64,000 bases of DNA from Cyclobacteriaceae bacterium (lineage in GTDB: Bacteria; Bacteroidota; Bacteroidia; Cytophagales; Cyclobacteriaceae), in assembly GCA_028284125.1 (NCBI GenBank), contig JANQSI010000012.1, positions 1 to 64,000 on the forward strand, in the 5' to 3' direction. Below the pieces are notes generated by a model. It was not told where the DNA came from, did not search any database, and worked only from the letters and a program-made list of their open reading frames with translations. Below, piece after piece: positions 43,478 to 53,077 of this stretch. The number at the start of each line of letters is the position of its first letter. Position 1 is the first letter of the stretch. Made by a program: the position numbers and the translations under genes.

Positions 43478-44893
43478 ATGAAAAACATTAACCTAACCCT
43501 TTCAGTTGCGCTCTTCGCTGCCTGTATCATTTTGGCTGGCTGCCAACCTCAACCTGAACAACCAACAGGTAATCAACCTGAAGTAAACCAGGATGACACC
43601 AGGGTTATCAAGCAATTCTTTGATGAGGCATTGACGACAAGAGAGACCTATCAGTTGCTCGATCACCTTTGCAACAATATTGGTCATCGATTAAGCGGTT
43701 CGGAAGGAGCTGCAGCTGCAGTAGAATGGACCGAAAAGGTGATGACGGATTATGGATTCGACAAAGTCTACAAGCAAGATATCATGGTTCCAAATTGGAA
43801 ACGTGGCGACAAGGAAATTGCCAGGATTGTAGGCTCAAAAGGAGATTTATCCGTTTTAGCCCTTGGAATGTCTGTGGCAACTCCTGCAGAAGGCCTCACG
43901 GCAGAAGTGGTTGAGGTGCAAGGACTGGATGATGTAGAAGCATTGGGACAAGAAAACATTGAAGGAAAGATCGTTTTTTATAATCGTCCGACCGATCAAC
44001 GCCTCATTCAAACAGGTGCGGCTTACGGGGGCGCTGTAGATCAACGCTCTGCCGGTCCGGCAATGGCTGCAAGATATGGAGCAGTAGGTGTTGTCATCCG
44101 ATCTGTAGGGACTGCTTTTGACGATGTTCCGCATACAGGTGTCACCAGTTATCGTGACAGTATTCCAAAAATACCGGCCGCAGCATTGGGTGTTCTCTCC
44201 GCTGATCGATTAACGGAAGCGTTGAAGCAGAACCCCAATACCAAACTCTTCTTGAAAATGAATTGCCAAACGTTGGAAGACGCTCCTTCCCACAACGTGA
44301 TTGGAGAACTCACCGGATCTGAGTTTCCCGATGAGATCATCACCATTGGCGGTCACTTAGACTCCTGGGATGTTGGACAGGGAGCCCATGATGATGGGAC
44401 AGGCTGTATGCAATCCATCCAGGTATTACGCCTGTTCCAAAAGTTAGGTATCCAGCCCAAGCGCACCATTCGGGCCGTCATGTTCATGAATGAAGAAAAC
44501 GGTACCCGTGGCGGTTTGAAGTATGCTGAGCTGGCAGAAAAGAACAGTGAAAATCACCTGATCGCGCTTGAAAGTGATGGCGGAGCATTTTCTCCAAGAG
44601 GTTTTGGTGTCACCGCTGAAGATGCTACCATTGAAAAGTTCAGATCATGGTTGCCCCATTTTGACCAGAACACCATCAGCTACATCAAAAAAGGTGGTGG
44701 CGGAGTTGATATTGGCCCTTTGAACCGAACACTCGGGACACCTACGATTGGGTTTATTGTGGATTCACAACGTGCGTTTGACGTCCATCATTCGCCGGCT
44801 GATGTTTTTTCCTCAGTTCACCCACGTGAACTTGAATTAGGCACAGCCTCCATAGCAGGCTTGATCTACCTGATTGACAAGTACGGCCTGTAA
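43478..44893 (+). CDS. M28-family peptidase lipoprotein
   Basis: A 471-residue lipoprotein (IILAGCQPQPEQ lipobox). Residues ~50-110 hold the helical lead (LLDHLCNNIGHRLSGSEGAA), then a PA-like insert, then the M28 core: GGHLDSWDVGQGAHDDGTG supplies two zinc-site residues, MFMNEENGTRGG the catalytic Glu, and FDVHHSPADVF the late His motif. Aminopeptidase or carboxypeptidase Q-type activity on peptides at the cell surface is expected. The frame extends to 43418; the Met at 43478 begins the lipoprotein signal. Confidence 0.87.
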   Translation: MKNINLTLSVALFAACIILAGCQPQPEQPTGNQPEVNQDDTRVIKQFFDEALTTRETYQLLDHLCNNIGHRLSGSEGAAAAVEWTEKVMTDYGFDKVYKQDIMVPNWKRGDKEIARIVGSKGDLSVLALGMSVATPAEGLTAEVVEVQGLDDVEALGQENIEGKIVFYNRPTDQRLIQTGAAYGGAVDQRSAGPAMAARYGAVGVVIRSVGTAFDDVPHTGVTSYRDSIPKIPAAALGVLSADRLTEALKQNPNTKLFLKMNCQTLEDAPSHNVIGELTGSEFPDEIITIGGHLDSWDVGQGAHDDGTGCMQSIQVLRLFQKLGIQPKRTIRAVMFMNEENGTRGGLKYAELAEKNSENHLIALESDGGAFSPRGFGVTAEDATIEKFRSWLPHFDQNTISYIKKGGGGVDIGPLNRTLGTPTIGFIVDSQRAFDVHHSPADVFSSVHPRELELGTASIAGLIYLIDKYGL

Positions 44894-44905
44894 AGTGCGG
44901 GGAAG

Positions 44906-45427
44906 TTGAGGAAAAAGATTGCTTTGACGCTTTTGTTGGTTGGTGTGTTACCTGCCGTCTTAAGTGCGCATCAGTTTTACATCAGCATTACTTCCATTCA
45001 ACACCTCCCGGAAGCTCAAAAGCTTAGGGTCCGGGTCAAGCTTTTTGTCAACGACCTTGAAGAATCCATTTACCAGGAAAAGGGAATCCGTATTGGCTTG
45101 TGGAAAAATAACCCCATTGAAGATGCTCAGTCATATGTGGAGCAATACATCACTTCCAGACTTTCAATTGCCATAAATGATGCCGCTGTTCCTTTGAATT
45201 TCTTAAATCAGAAAGTGGAACCAGCTGAAGTCCTGGAAGACAATGTGATCCTATGCGAATTGGAAGCAAATGATGTGTCGGAAATTGCAACGATCAAGGT
45301 TCGTAATAGTATTCTTACCGAAACATTCGATTCGCAAGCCAACATTATTAACATTCGTGCCAACGATACCAGGAAAACCATTAATCTGGATAAGAAACTA
45401 CCGGAAGATGAGGTTGACTTTCGTTAA
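44906..45427 (+). CDS. DUF6702-family exported protein
   Basis: A 173-residue exported protein: signal peptide (about 1-21, ending LSAHQFYIS) then LRVRVKLFVNDLEESIYQEK, the sequence that marks the Bacteroidota DUF6702 family. Function unknown; relatives lie next to peptidases and HupE-like genes, as here. It begins with a TTG codon 12 bp after the M28 stop, with no in-frame ATG or GTG at a suitable place, and must be co-transcribed with it. Confidence 0.7.
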   Translation: MRKKIALTLLLVGVLPAVLSAHQFYISITSIQHLPEAQKLRVRVKLFVNDLEESIYQEKGIRIGLWKNNPIEDAQSYVEQYITSRLSIAINDAAVPLNFLNQKVEPAEVLEDNVILCELEANDVSEIATIKVRNSILTETFDSQANIINIRANDTRKTINLDKKLPEDEVDFR

Positions 45428-45456
45428 TCTCCTGAAAAGTATTCTTGCATAAAGAA

Positions 45457-45483
45457 TAGATCCTTCGCTGCACTCAGGATGAC
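45457..45483 (+). repeat. AGAT...ATGACA hairpin repeat
   Basis: AGATCCTTCGCTGCACTCAG then GATGACA: the commonest version of the element in this window. It lies 30 bp after the DUF6702 stop. The remaining ~170 bp to the M3 gene show nothing else. Confidence 0.75.
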
Positions 45484-45654
45484 ATTATTCAAAACCAACC
45501 GTCAGTAACATACACAACCGTTGATATAAATACTGTTGTAGTGGTTGGTATGCTCCACTATTTTCGTGATTTCCATTGACTATCCAACTTTAAAGGCTAG
45601 CAGGTCTAGTTTTTTTAAACTGCTAGCTTTACTGAATCATAAAAGAACCAAAGA

Positions 45655-47802
45655 ATGAAAAAACTCCTTTTTATTACAACAGTAGTGTTATTAGGTGCCT
45701 GTCAGACACAAACTGAACAAGCATCTGTTAACCCATTTTATCAGGAATGGGACACGCCATTTGGCGTTCCTCCGTTTGAGCAAATCACGGATGAACATTA
45801 CATGCCAGCGTTCAAAAAAGGCATGGAAGAAAATCTTGCTGAAATTGATGTAATCGTAAATAACCCTGAGGCACCTACGTTTGCCAATACGCTTGAAGAA
45901 TTGGAAAGAACCGGGGAACTACTCACAAAAGTGCAACGCGTATTTTACAACTTAACCAGTTCGAATACCAACCCCAAGCTACAAGAATTGCAACGTGAGT
46001 TAAGCCCTTTAATTTCTGCTCATTATGATAAAATATCACTGAATGAGGCGCTCTTTAAGCGAGTAGAAACCATTTGGCAAGATCGTGAAAACCTTGACCT
46101 TAGCGACGAACAACTCAAACTCTTGGCAGATACTCGCAAGTCATTTGTCCGTAGTGGAGCATTGCTTAATGAAGAGCAAAAAGCGCAGATCACAGAAATC
46201 AATTCCCAGATTTCTGAGCTTACAACTGCATTTGGTCAAAACCTGTTGGCAGAAACCAATGGCTTTGAACTTATTCTTGAGGAAGATGACTTAGACGGCT
46301 TATCTGAAGGAATTGTTGCGGCAGCATCCGATGCAGCGAAACAAAAAATGGAGGAAGCTATTACCGAACAAGATCAATTGAAATATGAAGGTAAGTATGT
46401 CTTTACGCCGCATCGAAGTAGCATGTATCCATTCCTGACACAATCGAACCGTCGTGACCTACGCGAAAAGTTGTACAAAGCGTACATTCAACGTGGCGAT
46501 AATGATAACGAAACGGATAACAAAGAGACCGCCGCGAAGATCGCAAAGCTTCGTGCGGAACGTGCTCAGCTAATGGGTTACGAAAGTCACGCGCACTTCG
46601 TGTTGGAAGAGCGAATGCTAAAAAATCCAGCAGAAGTGTATGATTTATTGATGCAATTATGGAAACCTGCAGTGGCAAGAGCCAAAGTGGAAGTGGCTGA
46701 TATGCAGGCAGTCGTAGATGAAGAAGGCGGTAATTTCAAAATAGCCGGATGGGACTGGTGGCAGTATTCAGAGAAAGTTCGAAAAGCGAAGTATGACCTG
46801 GATGAAGCTGCATTGAAACCCTATCTGTCATTGGATAACGTGCTTAATGGTGTATTTGAAACCACGAATAAGCTATGGGGCTTGACCTTTACCGAACTAT
46901 TCGACATTAACGTTTACCATCCGGATGTTCGCGTTTGGGAAGTAAAAGACAAAGACGGTAGCCACCTGGGAATTTTCTTAGGCGATTATTTCACTCGTTC
47001 AAACAAACGTGGTGGTGCATGGATGAGCAGTTTCAAAGGGCAATCAAATTTGGATGGCAGAGAACGTCCCATCGTTGTAAACGTTTGCAATTTCCCAGCA
47101 CCTGTCGGTGACGATCCAGCACTCCTTAGTTTTGGAAACGTCACTACCCTATTCCATGAATTTGGTCACGCCATGCACGGTATTCTGACCAATGTGACCT
47201 ACGGCAGTATGTCGGGTACGTCTGGCCCTCGTGATTTCACCGAGTTTCCGGCACAAATTCTGGAACACTGGGCAGGTGAGCCAGCAATCCTGAAATCGTT
47301 CGCAACCCACTACAAAACCGGGGAAGTCATTCCTGATGAGTTGATCGACAAATTGCTGAAAGCCTCCAAGTTCAATCAAGGGTTCGCAAATACGGAATAC
47401 CTGGCGGCATCATTGTTGGATATGGATTGGCATACCCTTAAGGCGGATGAAGAGCTTAAAGATGCGGATGCTTTTGAGGAAGCTTCATTGTCTAAAATTG
47501 GCTTGATTGATGAGATAGCGCCGCGTTATCGCAGCACTTACTTTTCGCACATCTTTGCTGGTGGATACTCTTCCGGATACTATAGTTACGTTCATTCAGC
47601 CGTTCTTGACTCAGATGGTTTTGCTGCATTTCAAGAAACAGGAGATGTGTTTAATCCTGAACTTGCGGCGAAGCTGAGAACGCACGTATACGAAAAAGGA
47701 TCGACTGAAGAAGCCATGGAGCTGTATAAGCAATTCCGTGGACGGCAGCCCAAGATCGATGCACTGCTGAAAGTGAGAGGATTGGACGGTTCGACTGACT
47801 AA
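45655..47802 (+). CDS. dcp: M3-family oligopeptidase, peptidyl-dipeptidase Dcp, as lipoprotein
   Basis: A 715-residue zinc metallopeptidase with a lipobox (VLLGACQTQTEQ). The thimet-type helical fold fills residues ~25-700, with the zinc motif His501-Glu-Phe-Gly-His505 in TLFHEFGHAMHG and the third ligand Glu within FPAQILEHW. The C-terminal YFSHIFAGGYSSGYYSYVHS is typical of Dcp. It should remove C-terminal dipeptides from imported oligopeptides in the periplasm. Ends well before the terminator at 47950. Confidence 0.9.
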   Translation: MKKLLFITTVVLLGACQTQTEQASVNPFYQEWDTPFGVPPFEQITDEHYMPAFKKGMEENLAEIDVIVNNPEAPTFANTLEELERTGELLTKVQRVFYNLTSSNTNPKLQELQRELSPLISAHYDKISLNEALFKRVETIWQDRENLDLSDEQLKLLADTRKSFVRSGALLNEEQKAQITEINSQISELTTAFGQNLLAETNGFELILEEDDLDGLSEGIVAAASDAAKQKMEEAITEQDQLKYEGKYVFTPHRSSMYPFLTQSNRRDLREKLYKAYIQRGDNDNETDNKETAAKIAKLRAERAQLMGYESHAHFVLEERMLKNPAEVYDLLMQLWKPAVARAKVEVADMQAVVDEEGGNFKIAGWDWWQYSEKVRKAKYDLDEAALKPYLSLDNVLNGVFETTNKLWGLTFTELFDINVYHPDVRVWEVKDKDGSHLGIFLGDYFTRSNKRGGAWMSSFKGQSNLDGRERPIVVNVCNFPAPVGDDPALLSFGNVTTLFHEFGHAMHGILTNVTYGSMSGTSGPRDFTEFPAQILEHWAGEPAILKSFATHYKTGEVIPDELIDKLLKASKFNQGFANTEYLAASLLDMDWHTLKADEELKDADAFEEASLSKIGLIDEIAPRYRSTYFSHIFAGGYSSGYYSYVHSAVLDSDGFAAFQETGDVFNPELAAKLRTHVYEKGSTEEAMELYKQFRGRQPKIDALLKVRGLDGSTD

Positions 47803-47820
47803 TCCCTTATAAGGTCTGAA

Positions 47821-47894
47821 GTCATTCTGTATTTATCTCAGCATCTGCTATGATTGCACTTTGTAGCAGATTCTGAAACAAGTTCAGAATGACA
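47821..47894. repeat. Inverted pair of AGAT...ATGACA hairpins
   Basis: Minus-strand unit 47846-47821 (AGATGCTGAG...CAGAATGAC) faces plus-strand unit 47868-47894 (AGATTCTGAA, ACAAG, TTCAGAATGACA), 21 bases apart. The whole can fold as a long hairpin with AGAT ends innermost. Confidence 0.7.
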
Positions 47895-47949
47895 TAGAGA
47901 GCGTTCAAAACTTTAACCTTGGAGATTACTAATTCAATAAAACTGTTTC

Positions 47950-47984
47950 AAAAACCGGCTCGGAAATCCGAGCCGGTTTTATTT
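47950..47984. terminator. Strong bidirectional terminator
   Basis: AAAAACCGGCTCGG-AAAT-CCGAGCCGGTTTT, a perfect 13-bp stem with A and T flanks, so it can work in both directions. It ends the dcp transcript and lies only 18 bp before the ATG at 48002. Confidence 0.85.
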
Positions 47985-48001
47985 GTAGCTATCTTACACC
48001 T

Positions 48002-48748
48002 ATGAGGATTCTCAGAACTATTGTTTTCTGCATCTTCCTTTGTTCAAGTTTCTCGGGTCTCTCCCACCCGATAGACGAACTAATTATATTGGATATCGAA
48101 CAGGGACAATTAAATGTCAAGGATCAGCAAATGACTGCCGAATACAAGGCAGCCTTAAAGCGTCAACGGATGCGCCGGTTGGCGGCCATGAATTGGCAGG
48201 AAAAATTTGTATTGTTCACTAAGGCAGGTGTAGAGCACATCGTTCCCAAAGGCTTAGATCATATTCTCTTTGTGTTAGGGCTATTTTTTTCAAGCCTTAT
48301 TTTGGGATCATTACTTTGGCAGGTAACTGCCTTCACACTTGCTCACACCATCACACTCGCACTTGCCGCCTTAGGCATTGTCCAGATTCCGGGCGCTATC
48401 GTTGAACCCGTGATTGCCCTTTCCATTGTCTGGATAGCGGTCGAGAATTGTGTGTTTAAACAAACGAACAAATGGCGACCATTCATTGTGTTTTGCTTCG
48501 GCTTACTGCACGGGTTAGGTTTTGCCGCAGTGTTAAATCAGTACGGTCTACCTAAAGGCAATTTAGTTCCCTCGTTACTGGCGTTTAACATCGGCGTAGA
48601 GCTTGGTCAGCTCCTTGTATTGGTTTCTGCGGCTCTGTTGGTCTGGCTTATTCGAAACAAAAGTTGGTATCGCCAACGGGTACAAATTCCAGCATCGCTA
48701 ATGATTGCATTGGTCGGCTTGTTTTGGTTTGTTGAAAGAGTACTATGA
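48002..48748 (+). CDS. HupE/UreJ-2 family membrane protein
   Basis: A 248-residue protein with a signal peptide, a ~50-residue charged extracytoplasmic part, and about six membrane helices. The conserved HupE/UreJ-2 signature is GVEHIVPKGLDHILFVLGLF, and a second conserved block is FCFGLLHGLGFA. Relatives are proposed nickel or other metal channels, but the role of this subgroup is not tested. It lies very near a terminator and overlaps the next frame by ATGA. Confidence 0.8.
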   Translation: MRILRTIVFCIFLCSSFSGLSHPIDELIILDIEQGQLNVKDQQMTAEYKAALKRQRMRRLAAMNWQEKFVLFTKAGVEHIVPKGLDHILFVLGLFFSSLILGSLLWQVTAFTLAHTITLALAALGIVQIPGAIVEPVIALSIVWIAVENCVFKQTNKWRPFIVFCFGLLHGLGFAAVLNQYGLPKGNLVPSLLAFNIGVELGQLLVLVSAALLVWLIRNKSWYRQRVQIPASLMIALVGLFWFVERVL

Positions 48749-48771
48749 TGTGGAATTTGGAAATTCAGTTA

Positions 48772-49761
48772 ATGAAAAACATGAAACATAATATTCTACT
48801 ATTAGCTGCAATTGGAATACTCAACTTATCCTGCTCGAAAGACGACTCGCAAACTGGAGAACTCATATCTCCTATCGAAGAAGAGATGATTCTGGAAACT
48901 GAGTCAGCATCCATTCATGGAACATTAACGCTTCCTCAAGAAGACGGCACTTACCCGATCGTACTGATAATCGCAGGTTCCGGGCCAACGGATAGAAATG
49001 GAAACAACAACATTGGACTTAGTACAAATACGTATAAGTTGATCAGCGACACCCTTGCCAAAGTGGGAATCGCTTCATTGAGATATGATAAAAGAGGTGT
49101 TGGAGATAGTTTCTATCAGGGGTTTAGCGAATCGGAATTAATATTCGATGACTATGTAGACGATGCAACAAAATGGGTCACTAAGCTCAAGGAAGATCCA
49201 AGGTTTTCCGATGTTTTGATTTTGGGACATAGTGAGGGAGCATTGATAGGAAGTATCGTTGCTGCGGAACTCGACATTGCTGGTTTTATATCAGTTGCGG
49301 GCACTGCTCAAAGGGCCGATCTTTTATTACTTGAACAATTATCAACACAAACGGAGGCCATTAAAACAGAGGCTGCATCGATTATAAATTCCTTAAACAA
49401 TGGAATTTTGGTTGAAGAAGTAAGCCAATCGCTACTTTCATTATTTAGACTTAGTGTACAACCTTACCTAATATCATGGTTCAAGTATGACCCTAAAGAA
49501 GAAATAGCCAAAATTGCTGATCCAGTCCTAATCATTCATGGCGATACAGATTTACAGGTTAACAGTTCAGAAGCAGAACTACTAGGTGAAAACAACTCAA
49601 GCGCTCAAGTTGAAATTATATCCGGCATGAACCATGTGCTAAAGAACGCGAGTCTCAATACGCAGGAAAATCTCGCCACCTATTCAAATCCTGACCTACC
49701 CCTGACAGATCGATTTGTCGAGGAAATGATTGGTTTTATTCAGGCAAAAACACTGAATTGA
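48772..49761 (+). CDS. Alpha/beta-hydrolase lipoprotein
   Basis: A 329-residue lipoprotein (GILNLSCSKDDS). The serine hydrolase fold is plain: oxyanion region IIAGSGPTDRNGNN, nucleophile elbow Gly-His-Ser-Glu-Gly in LILGHSEGALIG, acid Asp in IIHGDTDLQV and His in GMNHVLKN. It resembles Bacteroidota dienelactone-hydrolase-like esterases. An in-frame ATG at 48745 overlaps the HupE stop codon, but the Met at 48772 begins a clean lipoprotein signal. Confidence 0.8.
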   Translation: MKNMKHNILLLAAIGILNLSCSKDDSQTGELISPIEEEMILETESASIHGTLTLPQEDGTYPIVLIIAGSGPTDRNGNNNIGLSTNTYKLISDTLAKVGIASLRYDKRGVGDSFYQGFSESELIFDDYVDDATKWVTKLKEDPRFSDVLILGHSEGALIGSIVAAELDIAGFISVAGTAQRADLLLLEQLSTQTEAIKTEAASIINSLNNGILVEEVSQSLLSLFRLSVQPYLISWFKYDPKEEIAKIADPVLIIHGDTDLQVNSSEAELLGENNSSAQVEIISGMNHVLKNASLNTQENLATYSNPDLPLTDRFVEEMIGFIQAKTLN

Positions 49762-49788
49762 TAACTGGGACAATGTTCTTGAAAACAC

Positions 49789-52008
49789 TTAAAGATTTAA
49801 CCAATAAGTAATCTTGAATGTCAACGCTCTTGTGCGAGGCTGACCAATTGTAAATCCTCCTTCGTGATCAGCAAAGTAGTTGTCCGTATAGACAATAAAA
49901 ATGTCTGAGACCGGCTTGAACCTCCACTGGAAACGTGTGTTGATATTCAGGTTTTCTATCTGGCTGTTGTATTGAAAAAATGTAGTCAAAAAGATGTTCT
50001 TTGTAAACGTGAAATCAAACCGAGGACCAATCAAGTAAAGGGAGGTTGTAGTGTAAGGTTCCGGCAAAATGATCCGATTGTAAGCAAAATCAATCGATGC
50101 AAAACCCAGTGGTTGATACCGATAGCTTATGGAACCATCCAGATTGATTCGATTCCCATTAAAGTACTGGCCAGATCTGGTATTCACTCGATAGAAGAAC
50201 TTTTTCCTTTGGTCCGATGAATAACGAGCAAGGATTTGATAGTTGGTGTATTCAGTATCAGCAGCAAGCTGCACCCCATCGGAACCGCTTGGATCAAAAG
50301 CGTTAAACAAATACGTATACTGCTTGCGGAGGCGTCCCCAAAACGTAGCAGTATTTCTAAAAGAAATTTCGTACTGAAGGTTTAGATCCCAGTCCAGGAA
50401 TCCAAAAGTATCATTACCTAACATATCAAAATCTAATGCCGGTCCATGTCGTTGGATACTTCCACCCTCCGGAAACCATCGATACCGAATGGTGCTTGCC
50501 AATTGTCGAATGTCTCGTCTCCTGACAAAACCAACTTCCGGATCATAGCCTGATCCAACTAACTGAGAAAAGATATCGACCGACCATTTTTGGATATCAT
50601 AAGTCAGATTTAATCCTGCTGCATACGGCGAATCTCCCATCTCCGGCCCAAATGTTCGATGGTAAAACCCTTTTCCATTCCATACATTATTGGCACTTGC
50701 CAGGCGATATTCAACCCCCAGGGTTCGATTGTATTCTGTCAGAGAAGCTGTATCATATTCACTTGAAGATTCGAAGGTTTGCTTATTGACCGTGAATAGG
50801 CTCACATTTGAGCGACTAAAGAGCTTCTGTTGTAAGCTCAACATTGAATAGTTGTAGGAAGGCAGTCCAATTGAGGCATCTCTTCCACCCTGCATCGATA
50901 AAACTCCTAAACGCAAATCGTCAGAAACTTTTCCATTCAAGCGCATACCAAATGGAATCGTATTTTGCACGTTCTGACCTGTTAAAGTATCTATCGCAAT
51001 TCCAATACGTCTGGAGAAAAACGGTCGGGTACCTCTATTTCCGAAACCTGAAAATAGGTCCGCATTCTCAAGAAAGAACTGTCTTCTCTCCGGAAAGAAA
51101 ATCTCAAATCGATCGAGGTTAGTCACCTGCCGATCCACTTCTACTTGGGAAAAGTCAGGGTTTACCGTAAGGTCCAGATTGAGCCCTGGAGTAATGGCAT
51201 ACTTCATATCAAAACCAACGGCAGGCTCAAGATCCTCACTCGTGTTTTCTTCAAAATCTCTTTGTGTATTCGTGGCAATAAATGGAATGACAGAAATATT
51301 TGTTCCCGGCTTTTTCGTTGGAGTATCCCACACCATATCTCGGATGGTTGCCAGGTTGAAAAGGGGAAAAGTTCGTTTTATAGGAGACCAGGTACTTCTT
51401 TCGGCGTATTCACTATCCACCCGATAAAAATTAACCAACCAGGAGTCAGCTCCTTCGTTGAAGCGCAATGTTTTGAACGGAATGGCCATTTCTACCACCC
51501 AATAACCATCAAATTGTTTGGCATTCGCATACCACTTGTTATCCCAATCCAGGCTAAAACTACCTTCACCTGACCCTCCATTGGTGATAAGTGCTTCTCT
51601 CATCACTCCATACGGATTCACGCCAAATAAAAACCCATTGGTACGATCCGAAAAAGTATCGAAAATGACGGAAAAACTATCGTTGGCTGATCCACGAAAA
51701 TCACGTCGAAGCGAAGGTGTGACATAATCACGTGGCTCAGGTAAATTATACATAACACCAAGTACATAGATATTTTCATGGTCATACACCACTTTGGCTA
51801 TCGTCTGTGCTTGAGCTGGTAAAGAATCAGTAGGGAAATTTTGAGTGAAATTATAGGCAGAATCAGCAGCTTGCCAGACAGCCTCATCCGGCACGCCATC
51901 AATGCGAATAGCTTCTGATGTTCTTCTAATTTCTATCGATTGAGCTGAAGCTTGAATCCCTGCGCAACTAAAAAGCAGGATGGTAAAAAGGTTAATTAAT
52001 GTTCTCAT
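49789..52008 (-). CDS. DUF5916 outer-membrane protein with CBM9-like domain
   Basis: A 739-residue exported protein. After the signal peptide (to about ASAQ, residue 23), a CBM9-like sandwich with RIDGVPDEAVWQAADSAYNF and NDSFSVIFDTFSDRTNGFLF occupies ~25-215. A DUF5916 domain follows and ends in many amphipathic strands, terminal TFKITYWLNL, as in an outer-membrane barrel; FFPERRQFFLENADLF is the family's best-kept motif. Probably binds a polymer at the surface. Function unproven. Confidence 0.83.
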   Translation of the reverse strand: MRTLINLFTILLFSCAGIQASAQSIEIRRTSEAIRIDGVPDEAVWQAADSAYNFTQNFPTDSLPAQAQTIAKVVYDHENIYVLGVMYNLPEPRDYVTPSLRRDFRGSANDSFSVIFDTFSDRTNGFLFGVNPYGVMREALITNGGSGEGSFSLDWDNKWYANAKQFDGYWVVEMAIPFKTLRFNEGADSWLVNFYRVDSEYAERSTWSPIKRTFPLFNLATIRDMVWDTPTKKPGTNISVIPFIATNTQRDFEENTSEDLEPAVGFDMKYAITPGLNLDLTVNPDFSQVEVDRQVTNLDRFEIFFPERRQFFLENADLFSGFGNRGTRPFFSRRIGIAIDTLTGQNVQNTIPFGMRLNGKVSDDLRLGVLSMQGGRDASIGLPSYNYSMLSLQQKLFSRSNVSLFTVNKQTFESSSEYDTASLTEYNRTLGVEYRLASANNVWNGKGFYHRTFGPEMGDSPYAAGLNLTYDIQKWSVDIFSQLVGSGYDPEVGFVRRRDIRQLASTIRYRWFPEGGSIQRHGPALDFDMLGNDTFGFLDWDLNLQYEISFRNTATFWGRLRKQYTYLFNAFDPSGSDGVQLAADTEYTNYQILARYSSDQRKKFFYRVNTRSGQYFNGNRINLDGSISYRYQPLGFASIDFAYNRIILPEPYTTTSLYLIGPRFDFTFTKNIFLTTFFQYNSQIENLNINTRFQWRFKPVSDIFIVYTDNYFADHEGGFTIGQPRTRALTFKITYWLNL

Positions 52009-52055
52009 ACTTAGGTATGCAAAAATATTTTTGCATGCTCTTCATATTATTGCAT

Positions 52056-52082
52056 AGATCCTTCGCTGCACTCAGGATGACA
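52056..52082 (+). repeat. AGAT...ATGACA hairpin repeat
   Basis: Identical in sequence to the copy at 45457-45483. It sits in the divergent gap between the DUF5916 and VOC genes. Confidence 0.75.
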
Positions 52083-52131
52083 TCATAATTGGTTTTAATA
52101 CGAAACTAATGTTTTTCTCAAGATTGATGTT

Positions 52132-52560
52132 ATGTATAATATCAATAGCAAAAAGACGATTATGAACGGTAAAAATGGAGTTTTTCGATTTGCCTACTTT
52201 ACGAGTAAGTATAAAGAAACATGCGACTTCTATTTGAATCAACTTGAATTAAATCTTGAGTTTTCATGGGATAGAAGTGAAAATGATAAAGGCACTTTGT
52301 TCAATGCAGGAGTTGGTCTTATTGAGGTACTGCATTTACCTGACAATGAAGAATCATTCAACCAGGGATTGGATTATAGAACACCTGAAGGTGCCTTTAT
52401 GATTATTCAGGTCTGGGACATAGAGGAGCGATTTAAGAAATACAAAGACAGGAGCATCCCATTCAAGCAAGAGATTACAACTCAGCCTTGGGGACATAGA
52501 AGCTTTTCGGTTACAGAACCCAATGGCCTTGTCCTTTTTTTCTATGAAGAAATAAACTAG
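52132..52560 (+). CDS. VOC-family protein
   Basis: A 142-residue cytoplasmic protein with the vicinal-oxygen-chelate fold: FAYFTSKYKETCDFYLNQLE in the first half, GAFMIIQVWDIEERFKKYKD and VTEPNGLVLFFYE in the second. Metal-binding His and Glu positions appear partly kept (EVLHLP, final FFYEE). The class includes glyoxalases and dioxygenases; the reaction is not known. Start at 52132 or the Met at 52162 (MNGKNGVFRF), which matches the domain edge better. Confidence 0.75.
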   Translation: MYNINSKKTIMNGKNGVFRFAYFTSKYKETCDFYLNQLELNLEFSWDRSENDKGTLFNAGVGLIEVLHLPDNEESFNQGLDYRTPEGAFMIIQVWDIEERFKKYKDRSIPFKQEITTQPWGHRSFSVTEPNGLVLFFYEEIN

Positions 52561-52633
52561 CTCCCGTCCCACTTCAGTATTAGTCTCCAAGCTTCTCATA
52601 ATTGATCCGATACATATCTCTACACTTGGGTTT

Positions 52634-52745
52634 AGATCCTTCGCTACACTCAGAATGACATCTTAACTAAAACAAGAAGGCCTACCTGAGCTCAGGCCAT
52701 TTCCAATTCGTAGTCCATGTTGTCATGCCGACGCAGGAAGCATCT
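52634..52745. repeat. AGAT...ATGACA repeats in inverted arrangement
   Basis: A plus-strand copy at 52634-52660 (AGATCCTTCGCTACACTCAG then AATGACA, stem weakened by G-to-A) faces a minus-strand copy at 52745-52721 (AGATGCTTCCTGCGTCGGCA then TGACA). They are 60 bp apart in the 517-bp gap between the VOC and S9 genes. Confidence 0.65.
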
Positions 52746-52840
52746 CCAAGAGCTACCACAATTTTGAAATACTTGCATATACATGGAAACAGAAATGATC
52801 TCAGATATACTTATGTAAGAACTATTCCTTTAAATACGTA

Positions 52841-53003
52841 ATGCGAGCATTTTACAAAACAGGAATACTTTCACCGGCATTTTGACACCTTTGACGAAGC
52901 TAAAAAACAGGCTTCATAGCTATTTGGAAGGGAACCATTCAACGTTCAAAAGAGACCATTAGGCCCGTATTCAATTGTCAAGTTCCGTGTAAGGCAATAC
53001 TGA
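52841..53003 (+). pseudogene. Decayed small gene with a frameshift and an internal stop
   Basis: Starting at an ATG, MRAFYKTGILSP reads well, then a one-base shift near 52875 gives HFDTFDEAKKQAS, a TAG at 52917-52919 (one base from CAG, Gln), then LFGREPFNVQKRPLGPYSIV and KFRVRQY before TGA. With two repairs this is a basic ~54-residue protein. Quality of the translation on both sides of the damage argues that it was a gene. Family not known to me. Confidence 0.6.
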
Positions 53004-53077
53004 TGGATATATTTGAAGTAATATCTGGTGTGAATTTCTTCGAATATCAGACCGTTCAAAGATAATCTACTAAACAT

